From contig NC_071395.1 in assembly GCF_022682495.2 (NCBI RefSeq), forward strand, positions 59,039,242 to 59,103,241: 64,000 nt of DNA. The letters are read 5' to 3'. Below, one piece after another: positions 1-10,825 of the stretch (the stretch's first letter is position 1; every line of letters begins with the position of its first letter). The translations under genes and the position numbers were made by a program. The stretch is from Desmodus rotundus. Taxonomy: Eukaryota; Chordata; Mammalia; Chiroptera; Phyllostomidae. Under the pieces are notes generated by a model that made no database searches, was not told the DNA's origin, and saw only the letters and a list, made by a program, of their open reading frames with translations.

Positions 1-257
1 AGGAACAAGAGGCAGGTCAGGTTGCGCCCCAGCCAGACACTCACAGACTATAGGCACTCACACAGTTAAGGAGCAAGTCCTAATAGGACCCCCTATTTGC
101 TGGGGGCCAAGGGGGAAGCGGCACGACCCTGGCAGGCCACAAATCTCACAGGCTATACAGCTGAAGTGAGAAATGGGCCAGTAGGAAGGAGCAATGGGCC
201 CGCACTTTGGGTGGGGGGCGCTAGGGGCCGCACCCCCACCCGTGGTCCGGCCCTAAC
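1..257 (-). other. ZNF692: ZNF692 intron downstream of the first coding exon (partial)
   Basis: The sequence left of the donor at 257-256 (minus strand, CG|GTTAGG) has no continuation of the protein, so I read it as the start of the next intron. It is moderately GC-rich. The donor is weaker than consensus. I see no repeat in it. Confidence 0.6.
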
Positions 258-433
258 CGATCAAGCAGGAACTTGGCGAGCTGCGAGTGCAGGGAAAACC
301 CCAGCCGCTCCTTGAGGAGGCACCACTGTTCCATGTGGCCGCCCAGGCGGATGCGACACTTGCTGCGGCGCGCGTCCAGCTGCCGCCGCTTCTCCCGCCG
401 CCTGTGGAACGCGTCTGCAGTGGAGGCCGCCAT
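258..433 (-). CDS. ZNF692: ZNF692 (AREBP), first coding exon, partial gene
   Basis: Read on the minus strand from the ATG at 433-431, this 176-nt exon encodes 58 complete residues plus two bases of the next codon. It starts MAASTADAF and continues with a basic RRREKRRQLDARRSKCR stretch and the segment HMEQWCLLKERLGFSLHSQL. That matches my memory of the N-terminus of ZNF692, a C2H2 zinc-finger transcriptional regulator that acts in the nucleus; the zinc fingers are encoded by later exons outside the window. The exon ends in a Leu-Leu-Asp-Arg codon run at a GT donor (257-256, minus strand). A pyrimidine-rich tract ending in CAG (447-445) gives an acceptor just upstream. The reading frame stays open upstream to 541, but I prefer the internal ATG because an acceptor lies 11 nt before it. 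No defect is visible. The gene body must run leftward off the window. Confidence 0.85.
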
Positions 434-444
434 GGGCCCGGGGC

Positions 445-834
445 CTGCGGGACAAAGGACGCTCGTGAGCCGGCCTGACTCACCGGACCGCCCTCGCGGT
501 CTCAGCGGGGGATGACCAGGACCAAACCGTTGCCACAGCACTCGCAGCAGATGATGGGAGGTACCCGGCCACCGAGGGGCGGGAGCGGCGGGCCGGGGCT
601 AGAGTCTTCCATGGGGAACTCCTCCCGGACGGGGGAGCCGGATGTGCAACAACTTCAACTGCAAGGATGCGTCATCCGCGCTGCGGGCGTTCTGCATAGT
701 TGGGTCGCAGTAGCCGGGCCGGGGGTCTGCAACGCGCCCCAACCTGGTTTCGAGCTGCAGCATGTAATGCGTACAAGGCGCGGACCAAGCACTGCAAAGA
801 CCGCCCGCAAACCGCCCGCCCGGCTTGGCCTTAC
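445..834 (-). other. ZNF692: Predicted ZNF692 5' UTR intron
   Basis: On the minus strand a near-consensus donor CAG|GTAAG lies at 835|834, and a pyrimidine-rich CCCGCAG acceptor ends at 445. They define a 390-nt intron between a non-coding first exon (right of 835) and the exon carrying the ATG. A GTGAGT at 483-478 also looks like a donor, but it would leave only a 39-nt intron, so I discount it. This gene model is inference. Confidence 0.5.
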
Positions 835-1010
835 CTGCGCCCCGCGCCAACACGCCCAGCGGAGAGAGGCGGGAAGATGGGATTCACCTTCCGCGCGCCG
901 CCGCCGTTTCTCCTTTGAGAACAACCCGACCCCTAACGCGTCGTCCGCCTCGGCCCGGAACTGGGTCCTGCGCAAGAGGAAGACACCTTGGAGAGGGAAG
1001 AGGTGTGGGT

Positions 1011-1022
1011 TGCGCCTGCGCA
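1011..1022. promoter_or_regulatory. NRF1-like site
   Basis: TGCGCCTGCGCA is one base away from the palindromic NRF1 consensus as I remember it. It lies in the CpG island upstream of the predicted first exon of ZNF692. NRF1 sites are common in TATA-less and bidirectional mammalian promoters. Confidence 0.45.
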
Positions 1023-1160
1023 CTGCCGCACCGCGCAACGCCTGCTGGGAGCTGTGGTTCTTGCACAAATCGCGCGCGGTGCGGTGCCGTTTGAAGTGTG
1101 GTGGGAGTTGGGCGTGTGTCGCTTTTGTGGCGCGCGCCTGGTGACCAAAGGCTTGCGGAA

Positions 1161-2090
1161 ACGGTTCGCTGACTCAGCCCTCCAGTGTGCCGAAGGGGTG
1201 TTGCCTCCTCATTTCTACTTCCCCTTCAATTCTGACTCCCCCGATGACACCGACAAGAACGTGCGGGAGAATCAGCTGCGTTCAAAACCAACTAAAGCCC
1301 TATATGCACCCCAAGGCTGCCGCCAGCCATGGCGCACTCCCATTGTGGATCAAGGGTTCTCAGAAAAGTTGCGTAGATTCGCTACGGATATTTCGTCACT
1401 CTCCAGTAGTTCTTCAATAGGCTAAAGGAGCTTTCCTAGCCACCAGGCCACTGGACTGTGCTTCTCAAGGCCACTTGTGGCGACCACGTTGCCAAATGCG
1501 GTGGTCACTTCTCTACCTCTCCACCCTTAGAGCAACATGTGACGATGTAGATTTTTCCCTCCACAACCCACCCCCCTCACGTCTGTGACTTCATACCCTC
1601 CTGCCTTTCTCCCTCCTCTTTGGCTCCTCCTTTCCTTTGTTGGACCCTCTTCTATGTCCCGCTGAAACATAGATTGTCTCCTGATTCAGACCCTGGACCA
1701 AGTCTCTTTTCTTGGGCTATAGACTTGGCCCCATGGCTTTAAGTACAACTAATAACTTACAGACTTGTATTTCCAACCTAGCCTTCCTTAGCTCCATAAT
1801 CATATCAAATTGACACTCCACAGATAACTGAATTATGAACTTAGCAGTGATACATGCTACTTGGTATTTTCTCAAACACAACTATTAATAATTTCTCCTC
1901 CCCCTATCCTATCTCAGTAATGTTGCCACCCGCCACGCACTTGCACAGAACAAAAACCTGGGAATCATCCTGGGCTCTTCTATGATATCAATACCATATA
2001 TACATCAGCTAGTGCTATGGATACTATCTCCAAAAACAGATCTTGAATCCAATCACTTCTGGCTCTTTCTGTTGCTAAAAACCCTACTCC
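1161..2090. other. Intergenic sequence, no feature recognised
   Basis: The CpG-poor shoulder of the island (1161-1430) passes into AT-rich, pyrimidine-biased sequence. I find no convincing exon, repeat or RNA gene. The plus-strand open frame through 988-1425 is a by-product of GC-rich sequence. Confidence 0.4.
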
Positions 2091-2935
2091 AAGCCACCCA
2101 TATGCATATTTTTGTGGTTACTGTTATCACCACAAACTTGGTGGCTGAAAACAAAGTTATTTTTTTTCACAGTTCTAGAGGCCAGAAATCTTAGTATCAG
2201 ATGTTCATATAAGGGAAATCCTTCTTTTCTTGTGGCCAGCCTTCCCTGACTTGTGGCCACATTACTGAGTCATTGTCTCCCTGGTCATATTCTAACAGTG
2301 AGGAATTGTAATCCACCCACCATTCTTTTGACATTGTTTCTGTCAATGCTGACTCTGACTAATATGTAGCTTATAGATAAACAGCATGTTTGTATAAAAA
2401 TACTAGGAACTAACTTTAAAAGATACAGACTCTGACCTTCAGTCATCTGAGAGATTTGCTGATCTTCAACTATAGAGCAGGGATGACATAAAACCAGGAT
2501 GATGAAAACCAAGATGACACACACTAGACTATCGCTTGAGGTCCTTATTGGAATGGACTGTTATGGTCTCCATGTGGAGAACTTTTTAACCACCTCCCCT
2601 TGATCTCTTTGTTCTGGCTTCCCTCTCCCTCCTTATAAACACCTCTGCCTGCACTGATATGTGGAGATGGGCAAGAGATCCCCATCTTCTCAGAATGCTG
2701 ATATCTGAATAAACCACTTTCCTTTTCACCAGCACATGTCTCATGAGTTTGGCTTTTGTTGTAGCAGGCAGGCGGACCTGCATTCAGTTGCAATATTGCC
2801 TCTTTTTCTTTTGTCTGTATCAAATCTCCCTTTGTTTCTCTTTTATAAGGACACTTATGATGACATTTAGGACCCACCTGGATAATCCAAATAATCTCCC
2901 CATCTCAGTATACTAAAACAATCACATCTGAAAAG
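2091..2935. repeat. Old interspersed repeat, probably MaLR/MLT1-like
   Basis: Phrases such as AGTTCTAGAGGCCAGAAATC (about 2171-2190) and a TTATAAGGACACTTATGATG block (about 2843-2862) resemble ancient mammalian LTR repeats of the MaLR type. The copy is diverged and probably fragmented, so family and boundaries are uncertain. Confidence 0.35.
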
Positions 2936-2984
2936 TATTTGCTAGATAAAGTTATATCACAGGCTCCAGGGATTATGAGATGAA

Positions 2985-5763
2985 TATTTTTCCAGACCAC
3001 TTGTTATTGTTGAACAGTTACAGTTGTCTCCATTTATTCTCCCATTGCTCTCCCCCACCGTGCCCAACCCCTGCTCCCAAAGACAATCCCTACCCCATTG
3101 TCCTTGACCGTGTGTCCTCTGTAAATGATCCTTGACTTGACCCGTCCTCTTCTTTACCCTGTTATTCCCCTCCTCCCTCCACTCTGGTCACTATTAGTGT
3201 GTTCTTTATTTCCATGTCTCCATGTTTTTTTGCTTATCTTTGTTATGTTGATTAGGTTCCACTTATAGGTGAGATCATATAGTATTTGTCATTCACTGCC
3301 CGGATTATTTCACATAGTACAATACTCTCTAGTTCCACCCACGTTGTCGCAAAGTGTAGGAGTTCCTTCTTTCTCCCTGCCGTGTAGTATTTATTCCATT
3401 CGGTAAATGAACCAGTTTTTTGATCCACTCATTTACTGATGGGCACTTAGGCTGTTGCCAGCACTTGGCTATTGTGAATAACACTGCTCTGCATATAAGG
3501 GTGCATAGATTCTTTTGAATTGGTGTTTTGGAATTCTTAGGGTATAGTCCCAGCAGTGGAATTGCTGGATCAAAAGGCAGTTCCATTTTTAGTTCTTTGA
3601 AGAAATTCCATAATATTTATCAGAGTGGCTGCACCAGTCTGCATTCCCACCAATAGTGCACTAGGGTTCCCTTTTCTCCACAACTTAGCTAGTACTTGTT
3701 TCTTGATTTGTTATTGATGGCCATTCTGACTGGTGTGAAGTGGTATCTCATTGTGGTTTTAATTTGCATCTCTCTGATGGCTAGTGATGTTCAGCATTCT
3801 ACAGGCCTTCTGTATGTCCTCCTTGGAGAAGTGTGTGTTCAGGTCTTTGCCCCCTTTTTAATTGGAGTAGTTGTCTTCCTGGAGTGGAATTATATGAGTT
3901 CTTTATATATTTTGGAGATCAAATCCTTATCTGAGGTATCATTAGCAAATATGTTTTCCCATATGGTTGGTTTGCTTTTCACTTTAATGATGTTCTCTTT
4001 AGCCGTACAGAAACTTTTTAATTTGATGTAATCCTATTTGCTTAATCTTTCCTTTATATCCCTTGTCCTAGGGGATGTGTTGGTGAAAATATTGCTGCAT
4101 GGAATATCTGAAATTTTCCTGCCAAAGTTATACACTAGGTCTTTTATGGTGTCACAATTTATATTTAAGCCTTTTATCCATCTTGAGTTTATTTTGACAT
4201 ATGGTGTAAGTTGGTGGTTGGTGGTCTAGTTTCATTTCTTTGAATGTATCTGTCCAGGTCTCCCAATACCATTTATTGAAGAGGCTATTTTTTACTTCAT
4301 TTTATGCTTTGGCACCCTTTGTCAATTATTAATTGACCACAGAGACATGGGTTTATTTCTGGGCTCTCTATTTTGTTCCATTGGTCTTTGTGTCTGTTCT
4401 TATGCCAGTGTCAGACTATTTTGATTACAGTGACCTTGTACTGTAGTTTGATGTCAGGTATCGTGATCCTTTCAATTTTGTTCTTCTTTCTGAAAATTGC
4501 TGAGGCTATTTGGGGTTGTTTATGGTTCCATACAAAGTTTTGAAATGTTTGTTCTATATCTGTGAAATATGTCATTTGCCTTTTAATAGGGATTGCATTT
4601 ATTCTGTAAATTGCTTTGGGAAGTATGGGCATTTTAATGATGTTAATTCTTTCAACCCATGAACCCAGTATGTGCTTCCATTTATTTGTGTCTTCCTTAG
4701 TTTCTTTCTTCACTGTTGTGTAGTTTGCTGAGTACAGGTCTTTTACCTCCATGGCTAAGTTTATTGCTAGGCATTTTATTTTTCTTGTTGATATGTAAGT
4801 GGGATTTCTCCTTCTAATTTTTGTTTCTGATATTTCATTGTTATTATACAAGAATGCCTTCGATTTCTGAATATTGACTTTGTATCCTACCATTTTGCCA
4901 AATTCACTTATTAGATCGAGTATTTTTTTTTTTTGGTGGACTCTACAGGGTTTTCTATGTACACTATCATGTTATCTGCAAACAATGGCAGTTTTACTTC
5001 CTCCTTTCCAATTTTGATGCCTTTTATTTTTTTTCCTTGCCTGATTGCTGTGGCTAGAACTTACAAATCTATGTTGAATAGAAATGGTGAAAGCACACAC
5101 CCTTGTCTTGTGCCTGATCTTAGGGGGAAAGCTTTTAGGTTTTGCGTGTTGAGTATGATGTTGGCTGTAGGTTTCTTGTATGTGGCCTTTTTATGTTGAG
5201 TTGTGCTGCCTCTACTCCCACCTTGCTGAGTGTTTTTATCACAAATGAATGCTGTGCTTTTTCAAATGCTTTTTCAATATCTATTGATATGATCATGTGA
5301 TTTTTGTTTTTCATTTTGTTTATGTGATATTACCTTCATTGACTTGCAAATATTGTACCATCCTTGCATCCCTGGGATGAAATCCACTTGATCATGGTGT
5401 ATGATATTTTTAATGTATTGCTGGGTGCTTTTGTCAATATTTTGTTTAGAATTTTAGCATCTATGTTAATCGGCAATATTCACCGATAGTTTTCGTCCTT
5501 TGTTGTGTATTTATGTCGTTTTAGAATTAGGATGATGCTGGCCTCATTAAAAGAGTTTGGGAGTCTTCCAACTTTTTGGATTTTTTGGAATAGTTTGAGA
5601 AGGATAGGCGTTAGCTCTTTCCATAATGTTTTGTAAAATTCTCCTATGTAGCCATCTGGTCGAGGACTTTTATGTGCCAGTTAAAAAAAAATATATATAT
5701 ATATATATTATTATTATTTTTTTTACTACTTCAATATCATTAGCTGTTATCAGTCTAATATGA
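2985..5763 (-). mobile_element. Old LINE-1, 3' UTR and 3' half of ORF2 (left part of a split element)
   Basis: The minus strand reads an L1 3' UTR (to about 3300) and then the C-terminal and RT-region parts of ORF2, with stops and frameshifts. The open pieces at 3329-3586 and 4411-4893 match ORF2 of the better-preserved L1 copies here. Reading resumes in register at 12653 with the next part of ORF2, so this is one L1 interrupted by the insertion at 5777-12652. Many stops show it is far older than the L1 inside it. Confidence 0.85.
5680..5730. repeat. A-run and (AT)n microsatellite inside the old L1
   Basis: An A-run followed by alternating AT and then ATT and T-rich repeats, lying within old L1 ORF2 sequence. 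Confidence 0.85.
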
Positions 5764-5776
5764 CTTTCTGTGTTTT
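5764..5776. repeat. Target-site duplication, left copy (younger L1)
   Basis: CTTTCTGTGT plus T-run here is repeated at 12653-12667 as CTTTCTGTGTGTTTTT. Joining the two flanks restores continuous old-L1 ORF2 sequence. The exact length is blurred by the adjoining poly-T, which is the poly-A tail of the minus-strand L1. Confidence 0.75.
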
Positions 5777-6038
5777 TTTTTTTAAATTTTTATTGTTATT
5801 CAATTACAGTTGTATGCCTTTTCTCCCCATCCCTCCACCCCACCCCAGGTGAACCCACCTCCTTCCCCCACCTCCACCCTCCCCCATGGTTTTGTCCATG
5901 TGTCCTTTATAGTAGTTCCTATAATCCCCTCTTCCCATTGTCCCCGCCCCCACCACCCACCCCCGCCCTGGCTATTGTTAGATTGTTCTTAACTTCGATG
6001 TCTCTGGTTATATTTTGTTTGCTTTTTTCTTCTATTGA
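5777..6038 (-). other. L1 3' UTR
   Basis: Between the ORF2 end and the poly-A tail, the minus strand is strongly G-rich (C-rich on the plus strand at about 5825-5970), a usual property of mammalian L1 3' UTRs that may allow G-quadruplexes. The same UTR appears at 53265-53575, 45028-45226 and 63845-64000. Confidence 0.75.
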
Positions 6039-9000
6039 TTATGTTCCAGTTAAAGGTGAGATCATATGGTATTTGTCCCTCACCTCCTGGCTTATTTCAC
6101 TTAGCATAATGCTCTCCAGTTTCATCCATGCTGTTGCAAAGGGTATAAGCTCCTTCTTTCTCTCTGCTGCGTAGAATTCCATTGTGTAAATATACCTTAG
6201 TTTTTGGATCCACTCGTTTGCTGATGGGCACTTCGGTTGCTTCCAGTACTTGGCTATTGTAAATTGTGCTGCTATGAACATTGGGGTGCACAGGTTCTTT
6301 TGGATTGGTGTTTCAGGGTTCTTAGGGTATAATCCCAGCAGCGGAATTGCTGGGTCAAAGGGCAGTTCCATTTTTAGTTTTCTGAGGAAATTCCATATGG
6401 TTTTCCACAGTGGCCTCACCAGTCTGCATTCCCACCAACAGTGCACTAGGGTTCCCTTTTCTCCACATCCTCTCCAACATTTGTCTGTGGATTTGTTTAT
6501 GTTGGCCATTCTGACCTGTGTGAGAGGATACCTCATTGTGGTTTTGATTTGCATCTCTCTGATGGCTAGTGATGCTGAGCATCTTTTCATATGTCTCTGG
6601 GCCCTCTGTATGTCTTCCTTGGAGAAGTGTCTGTTCAAGTCCTTTGCCCATTTTTTCATTGGGTTGTTTGTCTTCCTGGAGTGGAGTCGTGTGAGTTCTT
6701 TATATATTTTGGAGATCAGGCCCTTGTCTGAGGTATCATTGGCAAATATGTTTTTCCATACAGTTGGTTCTCTTTGTAATTTGGTGCTGTTTTCTTTAGC
6801 CATGCAGAAGCTTTTTATTTTGATGAGGTCCCATTTGTTTATTCTTTCCTTTATGTCCCTTGCTTTAGGGGATGTGTCTGTGAGGATGTTGCTGCGTGGA
6901 ATGTCTGAGATTTTCCTGCCAATGTTTTCCTCAAGGACTTTTATGGTGTTACGGCTTATATTTAAGTCTTTTTTCCATCTTGAGTTTATTTTCGTGTATG
7001 GCGTAAGTTGGTGATCGAGTTTCATTTTTTTGCACGTAGCTGTCCAGATCTCCCAACACCATCTGTTGAAGAGGCTGTTTTTGCTCCATTTTATGCTCCT
7101 GCCTCCTTTGTCAAATATTAATTGACCGTATAGACTTGAGTTTACTTCTGGGCTCTCTGTTCTGTTCCATTGGTCTATGTGACTGTTTTTATGCCAATAC
7201 CAGGCTGTTTTGATGACAGTGGCCTTGTAATACAGTTTGATATCAGGTATTGTGATCCCTCCTGCTTTGTTCTTCTTCCTCAAAATTGCTGCAGCTATTC
7301 GGGGTCGTTTATGGTTCCATATGAATTTCTGAAATGTTCTATATCTGTGAAATATGTCATGGGTACTCTAATAGGGATTGCATTGAATCTATAAATTGCT
7401 TTCGTTAGTATGGCCTTTTTGATGATGTTAATTCTTCCAATCCATGAACATGGTACGTGCTTCCATTTGTTTGTATCTTCCTTAATTTCTTTCTTCAGTG
7501 TTGTGTTGTTTTCTGAGTACAGGTCTTTTACCTCCTTGGTTAGGTTTATTCCTGGGTACTTTATTTTTCTTGTTGCTATATCGAATGGGATTTTTTCCCT
7601 GTTTTCTGTTTCTGCAGTGTCGTTCCTGGTGTACAGGAATGCCTTTGATTTCTGGGTATTGACTCTGTATCCAGCTGTTTTGCCAAATTCATTTATTAGG
7701 TCGAGTAGTTTTTTGGTGGAGTATATAGGGTTTTCCATGTACACTATCATGTCATCTGCAAACAGTGACAGTTTCATTTCCTCCTTTCCAACTTGGATGC
7801 CTTTTATTTCTTTTTCTTGTCTGATTGCTGTGGCTATGACTTCCAATACTATGTTGAATAGGGTTGGTGAGAGAGGGCATCCTTGTCTTGTTCCTGATCT
7901 TAGTGGAAAAGCTCTCAGTTTTTGTCCATTGAGTATGATGTTGATTGTAGGTCTCTCATATATGGCCTTTATTATGTTGAGGACTGCTCCCTTTATTCCC
8001 ACTTTGCTGAGTGTTTTTATCAGAAATGGGTGCTGTATCTTATCGAACGCTTTTTCCCCATCTATTGATATGATCATGTGATTTTTGTCTTTGCTGTTGT
8101 TGATGTGATGTATTATGTTTATTGATTTGTGCATATTGTACCATCCTTGCATCCCTGGGATGAATCCCACTTGGTCATGGTGTATGATCTTTTTAATATA
8201 TTGCTGGATGTGGTTTGCTAATATTTTGTTGAGAATTTAGGCGTCTATGTTCATCAGCGATATTGGCCTGATGTTTTCTTTCTTCATTGTGTCTTTATCT
8301 GATTTTGGGATTAGGATGATGTTGGCTTCATGAAAAGAGTTTGGGAGTCTTCCATCAGTTTGGATTTTTTCGAATAGTCTGTGAAGGATAGGGGTTAGAT
8401 CTTCCTTAAATGCTTTGTAGAATTGTCCTGTGAAACCATCTGGTCCAGGGCTTTTGTGTGATGGGAGTTTTTTGATGACTGCTTCAATTTCCTTTGCTGT
8501 TATTGGTCTGTTCAGGTTTTCTGTTTCTTCTTCATTCAGTTTTGGAAGATTATATTTGTCTAGAAATGTGCCCATTTCATCTAGGTTTTCAAATTTCTTA
8601 GCATACAGTTCTTCATAGTAATTTCTTACAATCCTTTGTATTTCTGTGGTATCAGTTGTAATCTCTCCTCTTTCATTTCTAATTCTGTTTATTTGGATCC
8701 TCTCTCTTTTCTTCTTGATGAGCCTACTTAAAGGCTTGTCGATTTTGTTTATCTTTTCAAAGAACCAGCTCCTGGATTCATTGATCCTTTGAATTGTGCT
8801 TTCAGTGTCTATGTCATTTAACTCTGCTCTGATCTTGGTTATTTCCTTCCTTCTGCTTGCTCTGGGCTGTCTTTGTTGTTGTTCCTCGAGTTTAAGGGTT
8901 AGGTTGTTTGTTTGAACTGTTTCTAACTTCTTAAGGTAGGCCTGTATTGCTATAAACTTCCCTCTCAGGACTGCCTTTGCTGTGTCCCATAGGTTTTGGG

Positions 9001-9846
9001 TTGTTGTGAGTTCGTTTTCATTTGTTTCCAGGAAGTTTTTGATTTCTTCCCTAATCTCGTTCTTGACCTATTCATTGTTTAATAGCATGCTACTCAGTCT
9101 CCATGATTTTGAGTGTTTTGGGTTTTTTCCTTTGGGATTGGTTTCTAGTTTCAGCCCCTTGTGGTCAGAGAAAATGCTTGATGTGATTTCCATTTTCTTG
9201 AATTTGTTGAGGCTTGCTTTGTGTCCTATCATGTGGTCTATCTTTGAAAAAGTTCCATGGACACTTGAAAAGAATGTGTATTTTGCTTCTTTGGGATGAA
9301 AACCTCTGTATATATCAGTTAAGTCCATTTCCTCTAGGGTATTGTTAAGTGACACAATATCTTTGTTGATATTTTGTTTGGAAGACCTGTCCATTTTTGA
9401 TAGTGGGGTGTTAAAGTCCCCTACTATAATTGTGTTGCTGTCAATATCTTTCTTGAAGTCCTCCAAGATTTTCTTTATGTATTTGGGTGCTCCTATGTTG
9501 GGTGCATATATATTTACAATGTTTATGTCTTCTTGGTGGATTCTTCCTTTGAGTATTATGAAGTACCTTCTGGGTCTCTCTTTATGGCCCTTCTTTGGAA
9601 GTCTATTTTGTCTGATACGAATATTGCTACCCCTGCTTTTTTTTCCTGTCCGTTTGCTTGGTAAATTTGTTTCCAGCCCTTCACTTTCAGTCTGTGTAAG
9701 TCTTTTGTCCTGAGATGGGTCTCTTGTAGGCAGCATATGTGTGGGTCATGTTTTCTTATCCATTCAGCTATTCTATGTCTGTTGATTGGAGCATTTAATC
9801 CATTTACGTTTAAGGTTATCATCGATAGGTAGTTATTCATTGCCAT
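6039..9846 (-). pseudogene. L1 ORF2 (endonuclease-reverse transcriptase), frameshifted
   Basis: ORF2p nicks DNA and reverse-transcribes L1 RNA. It starts at 9846 with the endonuclease domain (MAMNNYLSMITLNVNGLNAP; the QETHL motif is visible). A one-base loss near 9560 shifts the frame, which then continues in open pieces at 9736-9068, 8575-8237, 8170-7295 and 7283-6039. The RT motif FADDMIVYM lies in the 8170-7295 piece, and the C-terminal piece carries the cysteine-containing region. All domains are therefore present, but at least three or four frame breaks prevent a full protein of roughly 1,270 residues. It starts 46 nt after ORF1, as in other L1s. Confidence 0.9.
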
Positions 9847-9892
9847 TTTTTCCTACCTGTGTTCCTCTGTCTTTCTCTTTTCCTTCCTTTCC

Positions 9893-10825
9893 TTAAAGCA
9901 GTCCCTTTAGCATCTCTTGCAGAGCTGGTTTGGTGGAGCTGTATTCTTTTAGACTTCTTTTGTCTGGGAAACTCTTTATTTGTCCTTCTATCTTGATTGA
10001 GAGCGTTACTGGGTAAAGTAGTCTTGGTTGCAGGCCTCTGGTTCTCATTATTTGGAATATTTTTTGCCATTCTCTTCTGGCTTGGAGTGTTTCCATTGAG
10101 AAGTCAGTTGCTAACCTTATTGGGGCTCCCTTGTATGTTACTTCCTTTTTCTCTCTTGCTGCCTTTAAGATCCTCTCTTTGTCTTGGAAATTTGCCATTT
10201 TAATTATGATGTGTCTTGCAGTGGGTCTCTTTGGGTTCCTCTTGCTTGGGACTCTCTGTGATTCCTGGATTTGGGTGACTTTTTCTCTCCTCAGATTAGG
10301 GAAATTTTCCATCATTACCTTTTCAAACAGGTTTTCTATCCCTTGCTCTTCTTCTTCTCCTTCTGGTATTCCTATTATACGGATATTGTTACGTTTCATG
10401 TTGTGCTGCATTTCCCTTATTGCCTCTTCATTCTTTCTGAGCCTCTTTTCCTTTTCTTGCTCTTTCTGGCTGGTTTTTTCTACTTTGTCCTCCAGCTCGC
10501 TGATCTGATCCTCTGCTTCATCAAGTCTGCTTTTTATTCCTTCTAGTGTGTTCTTCAATTCAGAAATTGTATTCTTCATTTCCTCTTGGCCCTTGTTGAT
10601 AGTTTCTATTTCCTTTTTCATGTTGATATACTTTGCAATGAGTTCATTGTAGTTTCCTTGTAGTTTCTGGTAGTTCTCTTTGAGCTCAGAGAGCTCAGTG
10701 AGCTTACTGATGACCATTGCTTTGAACTCAGTATCTGATATTTGACTTGCCTCTTTTTCACTTAGCATTCTTTCTGAGACTTCCTCCTTTCCTTTCATTT
10801 GGGAATTGTTTCTTTGTCTTCCCAT
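9893..10825 (-). CDS. L1 ORF1p, intact RNA-binding protein
   Basis: A 310-residue uninterrupted frame beginning MGRQRNNSQMKGK. ORF1p is a trimeric nucleic-acid chaperone that packages L1 RNA into cytoplasmic particles. Residues of about 45-155 are heptad-rich and Glu/Lys-rich, consistent with the coiled coil. About 156-245 is the RRM, with RIIGIPEGEEEEQGIENLF. About 250-310 is the C-terminal domain, with YKGAPIRLATDFS and LQPRLLYP. The length is a little below the 338 residues of the human protein. The same frame is broken in the plus-strand copy at 48534. Intactness suggests a fairly recent insertion, but whether it is expressed is unknown. Confidence 0.9.
   Translation of the reverse strand: MGRQRNNSQMKGKEEVSERMLSEKEASQISDTEFKAMVISKLTELSELKENYQKLQGNYNELIAKYINMKKEIETINKGQEEMKNTISELKNTLEGIKSRLDEAEDQISELEDKVEKTSQKEQEKEKRLRKNEEAIREMQHNMKRNNIRIIGIPEGEEEEQGIENLFEKVMMENFPNLRREKVTQIQESQRVPSKRNPKRPTARHIIIKMANFQDKERILKAAREKKEVTYKGAPIRLATDFSMETLQARREWQKIFQIMRTRGLQPRLLYPVTLSIKIEGQIKSFPDKRSLKEYSSTKPALQEMLKGLL

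Larger units (their letters stand above)
434..1160 (-). promoter_or_regulatory. ZNF692: CpG-island promoter region of ZNF692
   Basis: This stretch is dense in CpG and lies directly upstream of the ZNF692 start codon. It includes an NRF1-like site and many GC boxes and lacks a clear TATA box, as expected for a housekeeping CpG-island promoter. The CpG density falls after about 1160. The transcription start cannot be fixed from sequence alone; I infer it lies between about 860 and 1100. The island could also fire in the plus direction. Confidence 0.65.

Noticed and set aside
478..483. GTGAGT donor (minus strand) upstream of the ZNF692 exon
   Set aside because: Paired with the acceptor at 445 it gives a 39-nt intron, too short; the donor at 834 is better.
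434..541. In-frame N-terminal extension of the ZNF692 exon to an ATG at 541
   Set aside because: A splice acceptor lies between it and the preferred ATG, and the extension is low-complexity Gly/Arg/Pro-rich.
512..1144. 210-residue open frame on the plus strand across the CpG island
   Set aside because: GC-rich sequence lacks stop codons by chance; there is no recognisable domain and it lies antisense to the promoter of ZNF692.
2545..2877. 110-residue minus-strand frame as a possible small gene
   Set aside because: It overlaps an old interspersed repeat and has no recognisable domain or splice context.
6250..7014. 254-residue plus-strand open frame and similar hydrophobic frames (3696-4031, 7410-8081, 52352-52747)
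   Set aside because: They are antisense shadows of L1 ORF2 on the other strand; the hydrophobicity comes from T-rich complements.
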